From: JABDMH01 sp965223165
Lineage (GTDB): Bacteria; Bacteroidota; Bacteroidia; Chitinophagales; Saprospiraceae
Direction: 5' to 3'
Assembly (NCBI GenBank): GCA_965223165.1
Contig: CBDCVQ010000006.1
Location: forward strand, 1-64,000
Length of the DNA: 64,000 bases
Shown here: positions 34,049 through 41,939 of the stretch, piece by piece
Position numbering within the stretch: the first letter of the stretch is position 1
How the letters are laid out: every line of letters starts with the position of its first letter
Program-made: the position numbers and the translations under genes
Notes under the pieces: model-generated
The model's input: the letters and a program-made list of their open reading frames with translations, nothing else
What the model was told of the DNA's origin: nothing
Databases searched by the model: none

Positions 34049-36703
34049 ATGAAGAAGAGCCTTCGCCTGTTCATTGCCCTGTTACTGCTCTACTTTGGCT
34101 ATCAAGCCAGTTTTGCTCAGAGCTTCGTGCGATTATTTGACGCAACGGGACGAGACCATAGTAGCCATGATCAAATGCTGCTGGATTCTACGGATGCACT
34201 ACTGGATATATTCATTAGCGACTCCTTTGCAGACTCTTTTGCGATCTATGATTTTGGATTTTACCTGCACAATGAAATATTTCAAGGGGGATTTCCAGGT
34301 GTCTTTGATCAAGTGGTGTCACAGGTGGCAGCTGGGAAGGAGTATTATGTCCTTGTCGGTAGGGCTTATGACAGCAAGGGAGGTTTGCAACTATACGTAA
34401 AGAGCAAGCTACCCAGTCACGGAGACTTCGAGTGCCTTGAGGATACAGACAGAGCTTCGTTAGATAACATTGTTCGCTCAGCAATAGAGGAGACCCTTGG
34501 GTCAGAGGTAGGAATAAGTCAAGTAAATGTTTCGATGGCTGAGGGAATTCGTTTCCTTGCAGATCGTCTCAACTACCTTCTGTATTGCAGTTGCCCTGCC
34601 AGCCCAAACCGAAGATCACAGATTCAATGTCCTAGCGAGCATGGCTTCGACGAAATCAATATCCTTCTCAGAGGATTGGGTTGGCGGAGAACTGAAATAT
34701 CCAATGTACGGTCGTCGACATGGGACAACTCCAATGACATCTATGATTTCGCAAATAAGGAATTCCTCATTGATGGAGAGATGGTCACAATACCCGAGCA
34801 GATCGTGGAGAGCAAAGCTACATTTGATAGTCTTATGTCGGGTAAGGTCTATATCCTCGACAATGAGAGTTTCAATAACGGTGAATGGGAGACCTTCTTG
34901 GCAGAATCCAGCAATCCGGCTAATGACTATGTGGAGGGTTGGGTGATTGCCAATGATGACGACCAATTCTATTTGTACTCGATATATTTTATTGGCATCG
35001 GCGACTTACCTGCCGCGATTCCTCAAGTCAGGGTAGATTTCAATGGTAGGAGTGTTGTACTCCCTGCTATGAAATATGTGTTGCAAGTACTGGGTAATGC
35101 AGCCTTGGATGCCTGCATGCAGGCAGTGATCCATCGTGTATTTTTTAAGGAGATTGATACTTGGGATAAGGCTTTTGACAAGGTCAGCTATCTCGGTGCA
35201 GTTTGGGAAGGAATTAGTAGCCTATTGCCTTGGAAAAAGGCCAAAAAACTTGGCCCTATCATGAGGGCCGCAACGTCGGCACTTGTGGAGGTGATAGATA
35301 AGGCTAATCGGGATGACAATTATACTATTACCCAAGGGTTTGTCGACTTTGCGATTGGATTTGGGACAACTTATTTGATAGATCTGGCCACACATCCGAA
35401 GGTCCGGGAAAAGATAAGTACTGAAATTTCTGAGGTTTATGCTAGATTTGGTGATGGATTGGTCAGATGGTACGATGAAACCCAGTATCAACTTATTAGG
35501 GATATGGTCGAGCCCGTGATTAGACTTGTATCGCCATCAAAGCATGTGGTGCGATTTGGGTGTTTTATTGCTGGTACCCCAGTCGTAATGGCCTGCAATA
35601 ATTATTCAGGTACTAAGGCTCTTTCATTGGCAGCTTCGATGCCGATAGTTGCTGTACCAATACAAGATGTTCAACTGTTAAACTATGCGGTTGCTCATGA
35701 GACGGTGAATTCGCCTTACGGTCTAAGTGTGTCGGCTAGTGATGACGTCTATCTAGGACTTATAGGCAATGACCATTATACGTCAGATCAGCAAAGAGAA
35801 AGAGATGAGTATGAAATCAATGATGTAGATTGGAATGAAGTAGTTTTTGAAGAGGTCTATGGTAGTTCAAGGGCAAAGTTGGCTTTACATCAAGATTGGA
35901 TTGATAGGAAATCTTTGGTGGTAGATGGTGTAGTAAATTTGGATTTACCGGAGATGGGTATTTCTGGGCGCTTTAGAATTACTTCCATCAAACATATTCT
36001 ACCGCAGAAGAAGCCCGTGGATGAGGACAGAAGTGATAACTTTTGTTATCGGCCAGTCACTGCTTTGTTTACGCATGTATCTGATGAGGTTTACAATATT
36101 GACTTTGATAACGGCGATCAATTAGGCGTTACTTATCGGCATCCGATTTATTCTACTACGTTAGGTGATTGGAGGTTAGCAGGTGAGTTGGAGGTCGGAG
36201 AAGAAGTATTCACTAAGTTTGGAAATACTAAGGTTGTTAGCTCCACTAAGAAGGAAGGAAGTGAGACGGTCTATAATCTTGAGATTAAGGAGTTGCATAA
36301 CTTTCTTGTAGGTGAGTCTGGGATTGTAGTGCATAATAATTATGGAATTATCCAAGCTTTGATTGATGGGATCCATAATGCTACAAAGGCTTTTCATAAG
36401 CCATATAAATGTCAAGAATATAGTCAAGCATTGCGAGCATATTTTAAGAATAATGGGAGGGATATTAAAACTAAGAGATGGCAATTAACTAATGATGGAA
36501 ATGATGTTTCTACTGTTATTGGTTTTGATATGCCAAATGGAACAACAATAAATATTTCAACAAATGGTTTTCATGAGTTTACAATCATAAACGACAAAAT
36601 ATTTGATAACAACATTTTTGATGGAATGCCTATAGCTGAGTTTATGAATCGAATTCAAATTCCTCCAGGATTAGGTGTGCGAGAAATAGATATTATTGAT
36701 TAA
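34049..36703 (+). CDS. Secreted polymorphic toxin 2: shared N-terminus, Hint domain, papain-fold toxin tip
   Basis: 884 residues from the Met at 34049. Signal peptide and N-terminal domain (AIYDFGFYLHNEIFQGGFPGVFDQVV) are homologous to the protein at 30015. A long middle region of unknown fold follows (about 120-500). The Hint (intein-type) domain starts at Cys505 (GCFIAGTPV) and ends at HNN (762-764); it contains VTYRHPIYST and LHNFLVGESGIVVHN, and carries an extra stretch of about 90 residues. The tip (765-884) shows KCQEYS (Cys788), GFHEF (His842) and FDNN (Asp853), the order of the papain-fold toxin families such as Tox-PL-2. I infer Hint autocleavage releasing a cysteine protease or deamidase. 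The last 700 bp are clearly AT-richer than the rest, a sign of cassette exchange. The immunity gene follows after 12 bp. Confidence 0.85.
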   Translation: MKKSLRLFIALLLLYFGYQASFAQSFVRLFDATGRDHSSHDQMLLDSTDALLDIFISDSFADSFAIYDFGFYLHNEIFQGGFPGVFDQVVSQVAAGKEYYVLVGRAYDSKGGLQLYVKSKLPSHGDFECLEDTDRASLDNIVRSAIEETLGSEVGISQVNVSMAEGIRFLADRLNYLLYCSCPASPNRRSQIQCPSEHGFDEINILLRGLGWRRTEISNVRSSTWDNSNDIYDFANKEFLIDGEMVTIPEQIVESKATFDSLMSGKVYILDNESFNNGEWETFLAESSNPANDYVEGWVIANDDDQFYLYSIYFIGIGDLPAAIPQVRVDFNGRSVVLPAMKYVLQVLGNAALDACMQAVIHRVFFKEIDTWDKAFDKVSYLGAVWEGISSLLPWKKAKKLGPIMRAATSALVEVIDKANRDDNYTITQGFVDFAIGFGTTYLIDLATHPKVREKISTEISEVYARFGDGLVRWYDETQYQLIRDMVEPVIRLVSPSKHVVRFGCFIAGTPVVMACNNYSGTKALSLAASMPIVAVPIQDVQLLNYAVAHETVNSPYGLSVSASDDVYLGLIGNDHYTSDQQRERDEYEINDVDWNEVVFEEVYGSSRAKLALHQDWIDRKSLVVDGVVNLDLPEMGISGRFRITSIKHILPQKKPVDEDRSDNFCYRPVTALFTHVSDEVYNIDFDNGDQLGVTYRHPIYSTTLGDWRLAGELEVGEEVFTKFGNTKVVSSTKKEGSETVYNLEIKELHNFLVGESGIVVHNNYGIIQALIDGIHNATKAFHKPYKCQEYSQALRAYFKNNGRDIKTKRWQLTNDGNDVSTVIGFDMPNGTTINISTNGFHEFTIINDKIFDNNIFDGMPIAEFMNRIQIPPGLGVREIDIID

Positions 36704-36715
36704 AAGGATGTTGGT

Positions 36716-37039
36716 ATGACTATTATTGAAGATTCCCAACTATATAAGTACTTAATTTTCTTACAGAAATATGATCCTGGATACAATGTTAAGGAAGTCT
36801 TTAATTTGATTTTGGGTTATCAACTTGCGTCAAATGAAGAATGGATATCCAAACTTAATAATTTTATTGATAAGAAGTTGATTGTCGAATATTATAATGA
36901 TAGTCTTGACAAACTGCCTGAAAATTATGGAAACGTTATTTATGCAAACCAATCTAACGATAAAGAAGGGTTGGAAAAGTTCTACTCATTTCTTAGTGAT
37001 TTCATTCAGCAGGAGAATAATCTACCTAGTCAATGCTAA
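36716..37039 (+). CDS. Probable immunity protein for toxin 2
   Basis: 107 residues, no signal peptide, mostly helical and acidic (YKYLIFLQKYDPGYNVKEVFNLILGYQLASNEEWISKLNNFID). I do not recognise a family. It starts 12 bp after toxin 2, has the same high AT content as the toxin tip, and is followed by the dispersed repeat, so tip and immunity gene appear to have entered together. The lack of a signal suggests that it protects the cytoplasm. Confidence 0.65.
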   Translation: MTIIEDSQLYKYLIFLQKYDPGYNVKEVFNLILGYQLASNEEWISKLNNFIDKKLIVEYYNDSLDKLPENYGNVIYANQSNDKEGLEKFYSFLSDFIQQENNLPSQC

Positions 37040-37120
37040 AAGAGGGGGTTTGTCAAAAAAAATTGTTTAATCACTAAGAGTTGATGGCATTGCAGAGGGA
37101 TTAAGAAATTTAGGATTTAC

Positions 37121-37234
37121 TGCCCTCGCACTGGCCCGGCCCGCGGCTCGACGATCTAGCCTCCGCGGCCTCTGCGCCTCCGCGTGAACCCCCATCCTGC
37201 TCATCCTGCAAATCCCACAAATCCTGATTCAGAC
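37121..37234. repeat. Dispersed GC-rich repeat element (copy 4)
   Basis: CTCGCACTGGCCCGGCCC, then CGCGGCTCGACGAT, CTCTGCGCCTCCGCGTG, ATCCTGCTCATCCTGCAAAT, CTGATTCAGACAAA. It directly adjoins the glycosyltransferase fragment at 37236, as copy 7 adjoins the intact glycosyltransferase at 42241. Confidence 0.85.
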
Positions 37235-37235
37235 A

Positions 37236-37302
37236 AACTAGATCCCCAGCGACCGGGCCTTCTGCGAGGACTTATACAGATTCCAGGCATCGTTGTAGGA
37301 GG
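37236..37302 (-). pseudogene. 3' end of a glycosyltransferase gene truncated by IS66
   Basis: About 60 bp nearly identical to the last codons of the glycosyltransferase at 42241 (encoding SYNDAWNPYKSSQKARSLGI-like sequence; shared CAGCGACCGGGCCTT and GCATCGTTGTAGGAG). It breaks exactly at the IS66 end. The rest of the gene is not on the far side of the element. Confidence 0.8.
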
Positions 37303-37324
37303 GTAAGCGTACGGGCACGAGCAT

Positions 37325-38818
37325 CTATGAAGAGTCCACGGGCGGTGGTACTTCAGGGTGATCATTGAGGAATTGATAGTCTTTGAGGGGAATCAACTCG
37401 GCTAGTCGATTGACTTTGTGTTCAGTGATTCTGTGCAAGACATCGGATAGCCACGCACGTGGTTGGATGTTATTTAGGTGGCACATGGCGAAGAAGGAGT
37501 AGAATATGGCAGCCATTCTGGCACCATTGTGAGACCCGGCGAATAGGTAGTTCTTTCGCCCAAGAGCGAGGGGTCGTATTTGCCTTTCCAGAAGATTGGT
37601 GTCGGGATGTAAGCGGCCATCGTTGAGAAATTCAGTCAATTGGGTCCATCGCTTAAGGGTGTAGTTGACGGCCCGATTAAAGGGGTTGGAGGTCAGATCA
37701 GGCCGATATTGCTCAACCAGCGATTTATGCAGTTGTTCGAGTAAGGGGTTGATTTTTTTATTTCTGGTGAGCACGATTTGGTCATGGTCAAGGCCAGACT
37801 GTTTCATTTGTCTTTCAATCGCGTAGATCTTTTGGATGATTTCCAGCACAGCGCTTGCTCGCTTATAGTCATAGTCTAGAGCGGCATCAAACTTACGTCT
37901 AGCATGCACCAGGCAATTCAGGTGAGTCACCTTGTCTTCTGCTCCCTTGCTACAGTAGCTCACATTTCCGTCCGTCTGTAGATAACCTTCAAACCCTTCC
38001 AGACCTTCCAGGATATTGATTTTCTCTTTGGTCTTGATATAGTCAAAGACTACCAGCCCTTTCTCAGGAGCCACTTTGACCAGCATTTGTCCTTTAAGGG
38101 TGGCTCCGGGGTGGTCCTGGCATAGTACGGGGATGCTGGATTCGTCAGCCATTAAATAATCGACGTTGAGCACTTGTTTGGCCGCCACCTCGTAGAGAGG
38201 CTCTAGTCGAGCGGCTACTCGTTTGACCGCATCCAACAATGTTGACCTGGGTAAGTCTACATGATCACGGGCATACATCTTGCTTTGCCTGTACAAAGGC
38301 AAATGGTCGATGTACTTACTGACCACGATGTGGCTGGCCAGGCTTGCACCGATATTACTTTTAGCAAACAGGCAATCGTAGGGAGCAATGTGGATAGTGG
38401 AGTCGCTATCGACATATTTGGGACGAACGATCCGGTCCACATACAGATTTATCTCAATGCCATACTGTTCAGTGACTACTTCACCCATCTTAACCATTTG
38501 GCTGGTATCAATGGGGGGCTCCAAGATTCTTTCCTGTCGTGGGAGGTGTACAGGTATCTGCTGGCGTCTGTGACCGGAGGGCTTTTTTTGTTTGTCCTTT
38601 TTTTTATCAGTGACATCTGTTGGCGAGGAGGGTGTAGGAAAAAGTGCATTTTCCTCTAGCTTATTTTTGGGAGAATCCGCACTAATAAACCGTTCGGATT
38701 TAACCCCCCGGATCAATCTTAATAGCTCAGCATTCTCTGCCTTTAAATGGATATTTTCTTGACGTAATTCCTGATTCTTTCTCAGCAATTCTTCCTTGGA
38801 AATATCCTGTGTAGGCAT
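37325..38818 (-). CDS. tnpC: IS66 transposase
   Basis: 497 residues. N-terminal leucine-zipper-like helix (ELLRKNQELRQENIHLKAENAELLRLIRG), then Zn-binding-like and catalytic regions with DDE candidates in LMADESSIPVL, GYLQTDGNVSY and TNLLERQIRPLALGRKNYLFAGSHNGA. Full length for the family and uninterrupted. It is the third gene of the element, 73 bp after tnpB. The two stumps at 28658 and 32547 derive from a related but different IS66. Confidence 0.95.
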   Translation of the reverse strand: MPTQDISKEELLRKNQELRQENIHLKAENAELLRLIRGVKSERFISADSPKNKLEENALFPTPSSPTDVTDKKKDKQKKPSGHRRQQIPVHLPRQERILEPPIDTSQMVKMGEVVTEQYGIEINLYVDRIVRPKYVDSDSTIHIAPYDCLFAKSNIGASLASHIVVSKYIDHLPLYRQSKMYARDHVDLPRSTLLDAVKRVAARLEPLYEVAAKQVLNVDYLMADESSIPVLCQDHPGATLKGQMLVKVAPEKGLVVFDYIKTKEKINILEGLEGFEGYLQTDGNVSYCSKGAEDKVTHLNCLVHARRKFDAALDYDYKRASAVLEIIQKIYAIERQMKQSGLDHDQIVLTRNKKINPLLEQLHKSLVEQYRPDLTSNPFNRAVNYTLKRWTQLTEFLNDGRLHPDTNLLERQIRPLALGRKNYLFAGSHNGARMAAIFYSFFAMCHLNNIQPRAWLSDVLHRITEHKVNRLAELIPLKDYQFLNDHPEVPPPVDSS

Positions 38819-38891
38819 ATCCTAAGATACCAATTTCATCTGGATATATCATGATTTTTTACATGTATCTCCCTTGATTCTCTTTCTATTT

Positions 38892-39245
38892 CTAAGCCCT
38901 GATTGGAGGAGGAGGTCTATATCTTTTTCGCCTCCTTATGCCCTTTAGTTCGATGCCCTCCAGCATCATCATCAATGTGCTCACCGACAGGTCTCCGTGT
39001 TGCTCGGATGGCAACTCGATGGTCCCTCGTTCCAGTCTCTTGTAGTAAATCAGATAACCGGTGCGATCCCATACTAATATTTTCAGCAACGTTCTGCGTT
39101 TGTTGACAAACACATAGCCCTCGCCACTCATTGGATCTTGGCCAAGCTCGTTGTTGACTATTCCGCATAAACCGCGAAAACTCTTGCGCATGTCCACCGC
39201 TGGGCGGTACAAATAGAATCGCTTAATTCCGCTCAGACCTAGCAT
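38892..39245 (-). CDS. tnpB: IS66 accessory protein TnpB (Orf2)
   Basis: 117 residues with the TnpB signature: FYLYRPAVDMRKSFRGLCGIV, YVFVNKRRTLLKILVWDRTGYLIYYKRLERG. It overlaps the tnpA end by 7 bp, suggesting coupled translation. Required with TnpA and TnpC for transposition in studied IS66 elements; its biochemical role is not well defined. Confidence 0.95.
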   Translation of the reverse strand: MLGLSGIKRFYLYRPAVDMRKSFRGLCGIVNNELGQDPMSGEGYVFVNKRRTLLKILVWDRTGYLIYYKRLERGTIELPSEQHGDLSVSTLMMMLEGIELKGIRRRKRYRPPPPIRA

Positions 39246-39517
39246 CCTACAACTAGCTCGCGCAGATAAGATGCCGCAGGAACGGAGTCAAAGCGAATCA
39301 TTCCCCCTCCCAGTAACACTTCTACTTGACCTGCCCCAGGGCCTTGGTCCTCTGCTACCAACTCCACAAACCCCTGATCTACTTTCTCCTCTCGATACTT
39401 GCGCACCCAATACCAAAATGTACCCTCGCCTAGCTCGTGCTCTATGCACAATTCCTGCCTACTTTTCTTACCTTGCTCATATGCCGCTACCACTGGATAC
39501 ATCTGCTCTCGCCTCAT
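39239..39517 (-). CDS. tnpA: IS66 accessory protein TnpA
   Basis: 92 residues from the Met at 39517 (MRREQMYPVVAAYEQGKKSRQELC); the frame is open further back to 39550, but those residues are not family-like. A helix-turn-helix-like region (LCIEHELGEGTFWYWVRKYREE) is followed by a short tail (QVEVLLGGGMIRF) typical of IS66 TnpA. First gene of the element. Confidence 0.9.
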   Translation of the reverse strand: MRREQMYPVVAAYEQGKKSRQELCIEHELGEGTFWYWVRKYREEKVDQGFVELVAEDQGPGAGQVEVLLGGGMIRFDSVPAASYLRELVVGC

Positions 39518-39685
39518 CTTTTTGCAACACAAGATCCGTCTAGCAGCCAATTATTGCAATATGCTCACGCCCGTACGCTTACGTAGAGACTGCTGGGTCG
39601 ACCACATGTTTTTCCTTTGGGGAATGGAAGGAGATTCCCGATACATGTCAACTACCGGGACTGCAGAAAATTGGAAACCGAAATC

Positions 39686-40015
39686 ATGAATGATAGAATA
39701 GAAATTAGCCTCCGAGATTGGGCTGAGGGTAATCGGATCGCCCGGGAGGACTTTATTGCGGTGGTAGAATCAGATCCTTGTCTGCATTGGTATGAAGACC
39801 TTGATGAAAGACATAGGAGGCGGAAGGAGGAGCGAGCCTCGGAGTGGAAGGTGTCCTTCGTTTACAAGTACGAGGCATTACCTGTTGGTCCGGAATTACA
39901 TGGTACGTACATTAGTGGAAAGATATGGATCAAGGTCAATCGATCTACCCTGGCTGGCAGGAAGAAAGTCGAGGAGCTGTGCGGCAAATGGGGTGCTGAG
40001 TTTCGCGAGCTATGA
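39686..40015 (+). CDS. Hypothetical protein, possibly an orphan immunity protein
   Basis: 109 residues from the Met at 39686 (MNDRIEISLRDWAEGNRIAREDF); the upstream in-frame ATG at 39617 adds residues in sequence flanking the IS. HWYEDLDERHRRRKEERASEWKVSFVYKYEALPVGPELHGTY is followed by a beta-rich end. No signal peptide, no family recognised. Small size and position between IS66 and a toxin relic fit an orphan immunity gene, but nothing proves it. Confidence 0.5.
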   Translation: MNDRIEISLRDWAEGNRIAREDFIAVVESDPCLHWYEDLDERHRRRKEERASEWKVSFVYKYEALPVGPELHGTYISGKIWIKVNRSTLAGRKKVEELCGKWGAEFREL

Positions 40016-40044
40016 CAGTTGTTCCATGCAACCGAAGAACGATG

Positions 40045-40065
40045 TTTGAAGTTTGCAACTTCAAA
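40045..40065. repeat. Dispersed palindrome (copy 2)
   Basis: Contains TTGAAGTTTGCAACTTCAA, identical to the core at 28252. Copy 3 at 40936-40956 has T for C at the centre and one end mismatch. Confidence 0.7.
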
Positions 40066-40150
40066 GTTGTGGGAATAGCTCTACCGTGCAAGCTTATGCT
40101 TTCTCGCGTGAAATGAAATAGGGGTCATCCTGCAAGTCTCTGTGGGAGAG

Positions 40151-40210
40151 ATGAATCTCGATAAGTCATCGTTTGCCAAAGACTTCGAGGGATTTATTCC
40201 GTTAAAATGA
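40151..40210 (+). pseudogene. Last 19 codons of a displaced toxin-1-like tip
   Basis: MNLDKSSFAKDFEGFIPLK-stop matches the end of toxin 1 (GAFDGKSFADDFRGFVTFN). Its TGA overlaps the ATG of the immunity-like gene at 40207 (ATGA). The rest of the toxin is missing. Confidence 0.75.
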
Positions 40211-40614
40211 CGATGTTATCAGGTTATCAGAACCGATGGATTAATTATCCTTGGCAAAAAGAACAGGGCCAGGATGGTCTGATTCATCCGGACTTTCTCG
40301 AAATTGCGTACAACTTACGGGGCCTGGGTGTTTGTTTTTGTAGCAACTGTGACAATGGATGGCTAAGGATAGCTGTAAGGGAATCTATCATCCTGGTGAG
40401 CCCACGGAACAGTGGAGTTTCTTTATTGCCTGATCCTGATTTCGTCTGGAATGAATACGTTGAGATATTGGGGAAGGGAACGGTTGCAGTTGTTTGGGGC
40501 ATTGCCTGGCACTTTAAGAATTCGCATTACTTCTATTATCTTAGGGGTGGGAAGGCGATTAATAAGAGAAGGTATCTTTCGAACGAAATCAAGTCACTTT
40601 ATGCCAAACAGTGA
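40207..40614 (+). CDS. Orphan immunity protein, paralogue of the one at 31943
   Basis: 135 residues: RWINYPWQKEQGQDGLIHPDFLEIAYNLRGLGVCFC, DPDFVWNEYVEILGKG, VVWGIAWHFKNSHYFYYLRGG, YLSNEIKSLYAKQ. It has the same length and layout as the protein at 31943. No full toxin lies upstream, only the 19-codon tail that overlaps its start. Polymorphic toxin loci are known to keep such orphan immunity genes after tip replacement; they protect against kin carrying the old toxin. The frame is intact, which suggests selection. Confidence 0.75.
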   Translation: MTMLSGYQNRWINYPWQKEQGQDGLIHPDFLEIAYNLRGLGVCFCSNCDNGWLRIAVRESIILVSPRNSGVSLLPDPDFVWNEYVEILGKGTVAVVWGIAWHFKNSHYFYYLRGGKAINKRRYLSNEIKSLYAKQ

Positions 40615-41047
40615 TACCAGGGTCGATAGTTCTTCGACTGGTTTAGCTAGGGCTTCAGCGAGGTCTGTGCTAGCCTGTTAGAATTGATTCCAAAATGGGT
40701 TCAATTAGCATGAAATACTTTAGATTGCAGCTGACCGAAGATTAGAGATTAGGAACGAAGGCGAGCAATCTTCCCAACAGCTTACAGCCTGCGATGACTA
40801 TTATTCGGTTTGCATTGAGCCTTATCATGGCAGGTCCGGCATACCTTCTCTGTCGCATCCGCATGACAGCTTTGAATTTGACGTTCCCCAAGCTGTCCGA
40901 AGTGTTCGCTCGCCCCTCCAGCGGTTTCAGCGGTCTTTGAAGTTTGTAACTTCATAGCAGTATCTAGTATTCCGAGTAAAGAAGCCCTTTGGCCCGCCGG
41001 ATAGTTGGGGAAATTACTCCGCGTGGATCTAAATCCCGCTCATCCTC
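40615..41047. other. Gene-free stretch with debris
   Basis: GATACCAGGGTCGATAG near 40614 resembles the RHS-core codons at 28405, so may be a tiny RHS scrap. A third copy of the dispersed palindrome is at 40936-40956, preceded by CGAAGTGTTCG as at 28252. Nothing else is recognisable. Confidence 0.4.
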
Positions 41048-41273
41048 ACAATGCTCCATATGAAATCTATATCCAGTGTGTAGCTCGCCGATCCCTGCTC
41101 TCGCACTGGCCCGGCCCGCGGCTCGACGATCTGGCCTTTGTGGATTCGGCGCCTCCGCGTGTGACCTGATCCTGGTGATCCTGCAAATCCTGCGAATTCT
41201 GATTCTGACAATTGTTGCGTTAGAAAGTCCCCGGCGCCTGCGTCCCTCGGAACGCTGGTGGTGTACCCGGATG
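41048..41273. repeat. Dispersed GC-rich repeat element (copy 5)
   Basis: Starts GCTCCATATGAAATCTATAT, then the CGCGGCTCGACGAT core, ATCCTGCAAATCCTG, CTGATTCTGACAA and the tail CTGCGTCCCTCGGAACGC. It is the longest form of the element, comparable to the second copy at 32956. Confidence 0.85.
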
Positions 41274-41367
41274 AGCTTATTTCTGGCAGTAGCTCTACTG
41301 TGTCGCCTGTGGTAGCCGGTGCTTCCGCTGTTTGAAATAAGGGAACTATGTGTATTTTCGTGATGTT

Positions 41368-41382
41368 GTACCATATTGGTAC
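41368..41382. promoter_or_regulatory. Palindromic operator of the antitoxin gene
   Basis: GTACCATATTGGTAC, inverted repeats of GTACC/GGTAC around a 5-bp centre, 17 bp upstream of the antitoxin start at 41399. Phd/YefM-type antitoxins usually repress their own promoter by binding such palindromes. Confidence 0.55.
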
Positions 41383-41398
41383 GCATGATTTTCATACT

Positions 41399-41650
41399 AT
41401 GATAGTAATAAGCAGTAGAGAATTTAGACAGAATCAACGCCTGTATCTTGATAAGGTAGATCAAGGTGAACAAGTCATTGTTCAGAGAGGAAAGGACAAG
41501 TCTTATGCGCTGACTCCAGTCAGTGCCGATGATCTGTACTTCAGTGCATCGATGATCAAGCGGATCAAACAAAGTCTCAAGGAAGCGGAGCAAGGAGATG
41601 TGAAGAGGGTCTCTACATCTAAAGAGATTCGTGAGCTGTTAGGCCTATGA
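41399..41650 (+). CDS. Phd/YefM-family antitoxin
   Basis: 83 residues from MIVISSREFRQNQ (ATG 41399); the open frame back to 41348 would cover the palindrome and is unlikely. The N-terminal dimerising/DNA-binding half (SSREFRQNQRLYLDKVDQGEQVIVQRGKDKSYALTPV) and a C-terminal toxin-binding helix (IKRIKQSLKEAEQGDVKRVSTSKEIRELLG) fit the family. Its stop overlaps the start of the toxin gene (ATGA at 41647), the usual arrangement of the pair. Confidence 0.85.
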   Translation: MIVISSREFRQNQRLYLDKVDQGEQVIVQRGKDKSYALTPVSADDLYFSASMIKRIKQSLKEAEQGDVKRVSTSKEIRELLGL

Positions 41651-41930
41651 GCTATACGTTGGAATTTACGAAGACGGCTTTATCGGATATTGAGAAACAC
41701 AGGACAGCCGGAGATCAGGCTACTTTGCGAAAGATCGATCATCTCTTGCATGAACTTATGGAGCACCCCAGAACAGGACGGGCCAACCTGAAAAACTGAA
41801 GTATGGTTTACACGGCTTGTACGCAAGGAGCATCAACAGAATGCATCGACTGATATATGACATTAAGGATGAAATAGTGTCCGTTATTGTACTGAGTGCA
41901 TCCTCCCACTATGGCGACAAAGTAAGATAG
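41647..41930 (+). pseudogene. yoeB: YoeB/Txe-type mRNA interferase toxin, frameshifted
   Basis: MSYTLEFTKTALSDIEKHR, LLHELMEHPRTG is followed by a premature stop. A +1 change of frame near 41777 resumes with QPEKLKYGLHGLYARSINRMHRLIYDI, SVIVLSASSHYGDK, the C-terminal half of YoeB-type RNases with the expected Arg, His and Tyr residues. Insertion of one A (ACAGGAACGGGC) would give the usual HPRTGTGQPEKL. The toxin is probably inactive while the antitoxin frame is intact, unless the missing base is a sequencing error. Confidence 0.85.
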
Positions 41931-41939
41931 CTGCCATAT

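Larger units (their letters stand above)
37303..39582 (-). mobile_element. Complete IS66-family element
   Basis: 2280 bp bounded by inverted repeats starting GTAAGCGTACGGGC (left end 37303; right end 39582, complementary over the first 14 bp and most of the next 8). It contains the three IS66 genes in order tnpA, tnpB, tnpC on the minus strand. The 8-bp flanks are GTAGGAGG and GTAGAGAC: only the first four bases agree, so no perfect target duplication remains. A rearrangement after insertion is likely, consistent with the glycosyltransferase fragment on one side only. Confidence 0.9.

Noticed and set aside
37295..39590. 8-bp target duplication for IS66
   Set aside because: Flanks GTAGGAGG and GTAGAGAC agree only in part, so no duplication is claimed.
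40964..41593. 209-codon minus-strand frame over the dispersed repeat and antitoxin
   Set aside because: Antisense to the Phd/YefM-like gene and composed of repeat translation (ICRITRIRSHAEAPNPQRPDRR).
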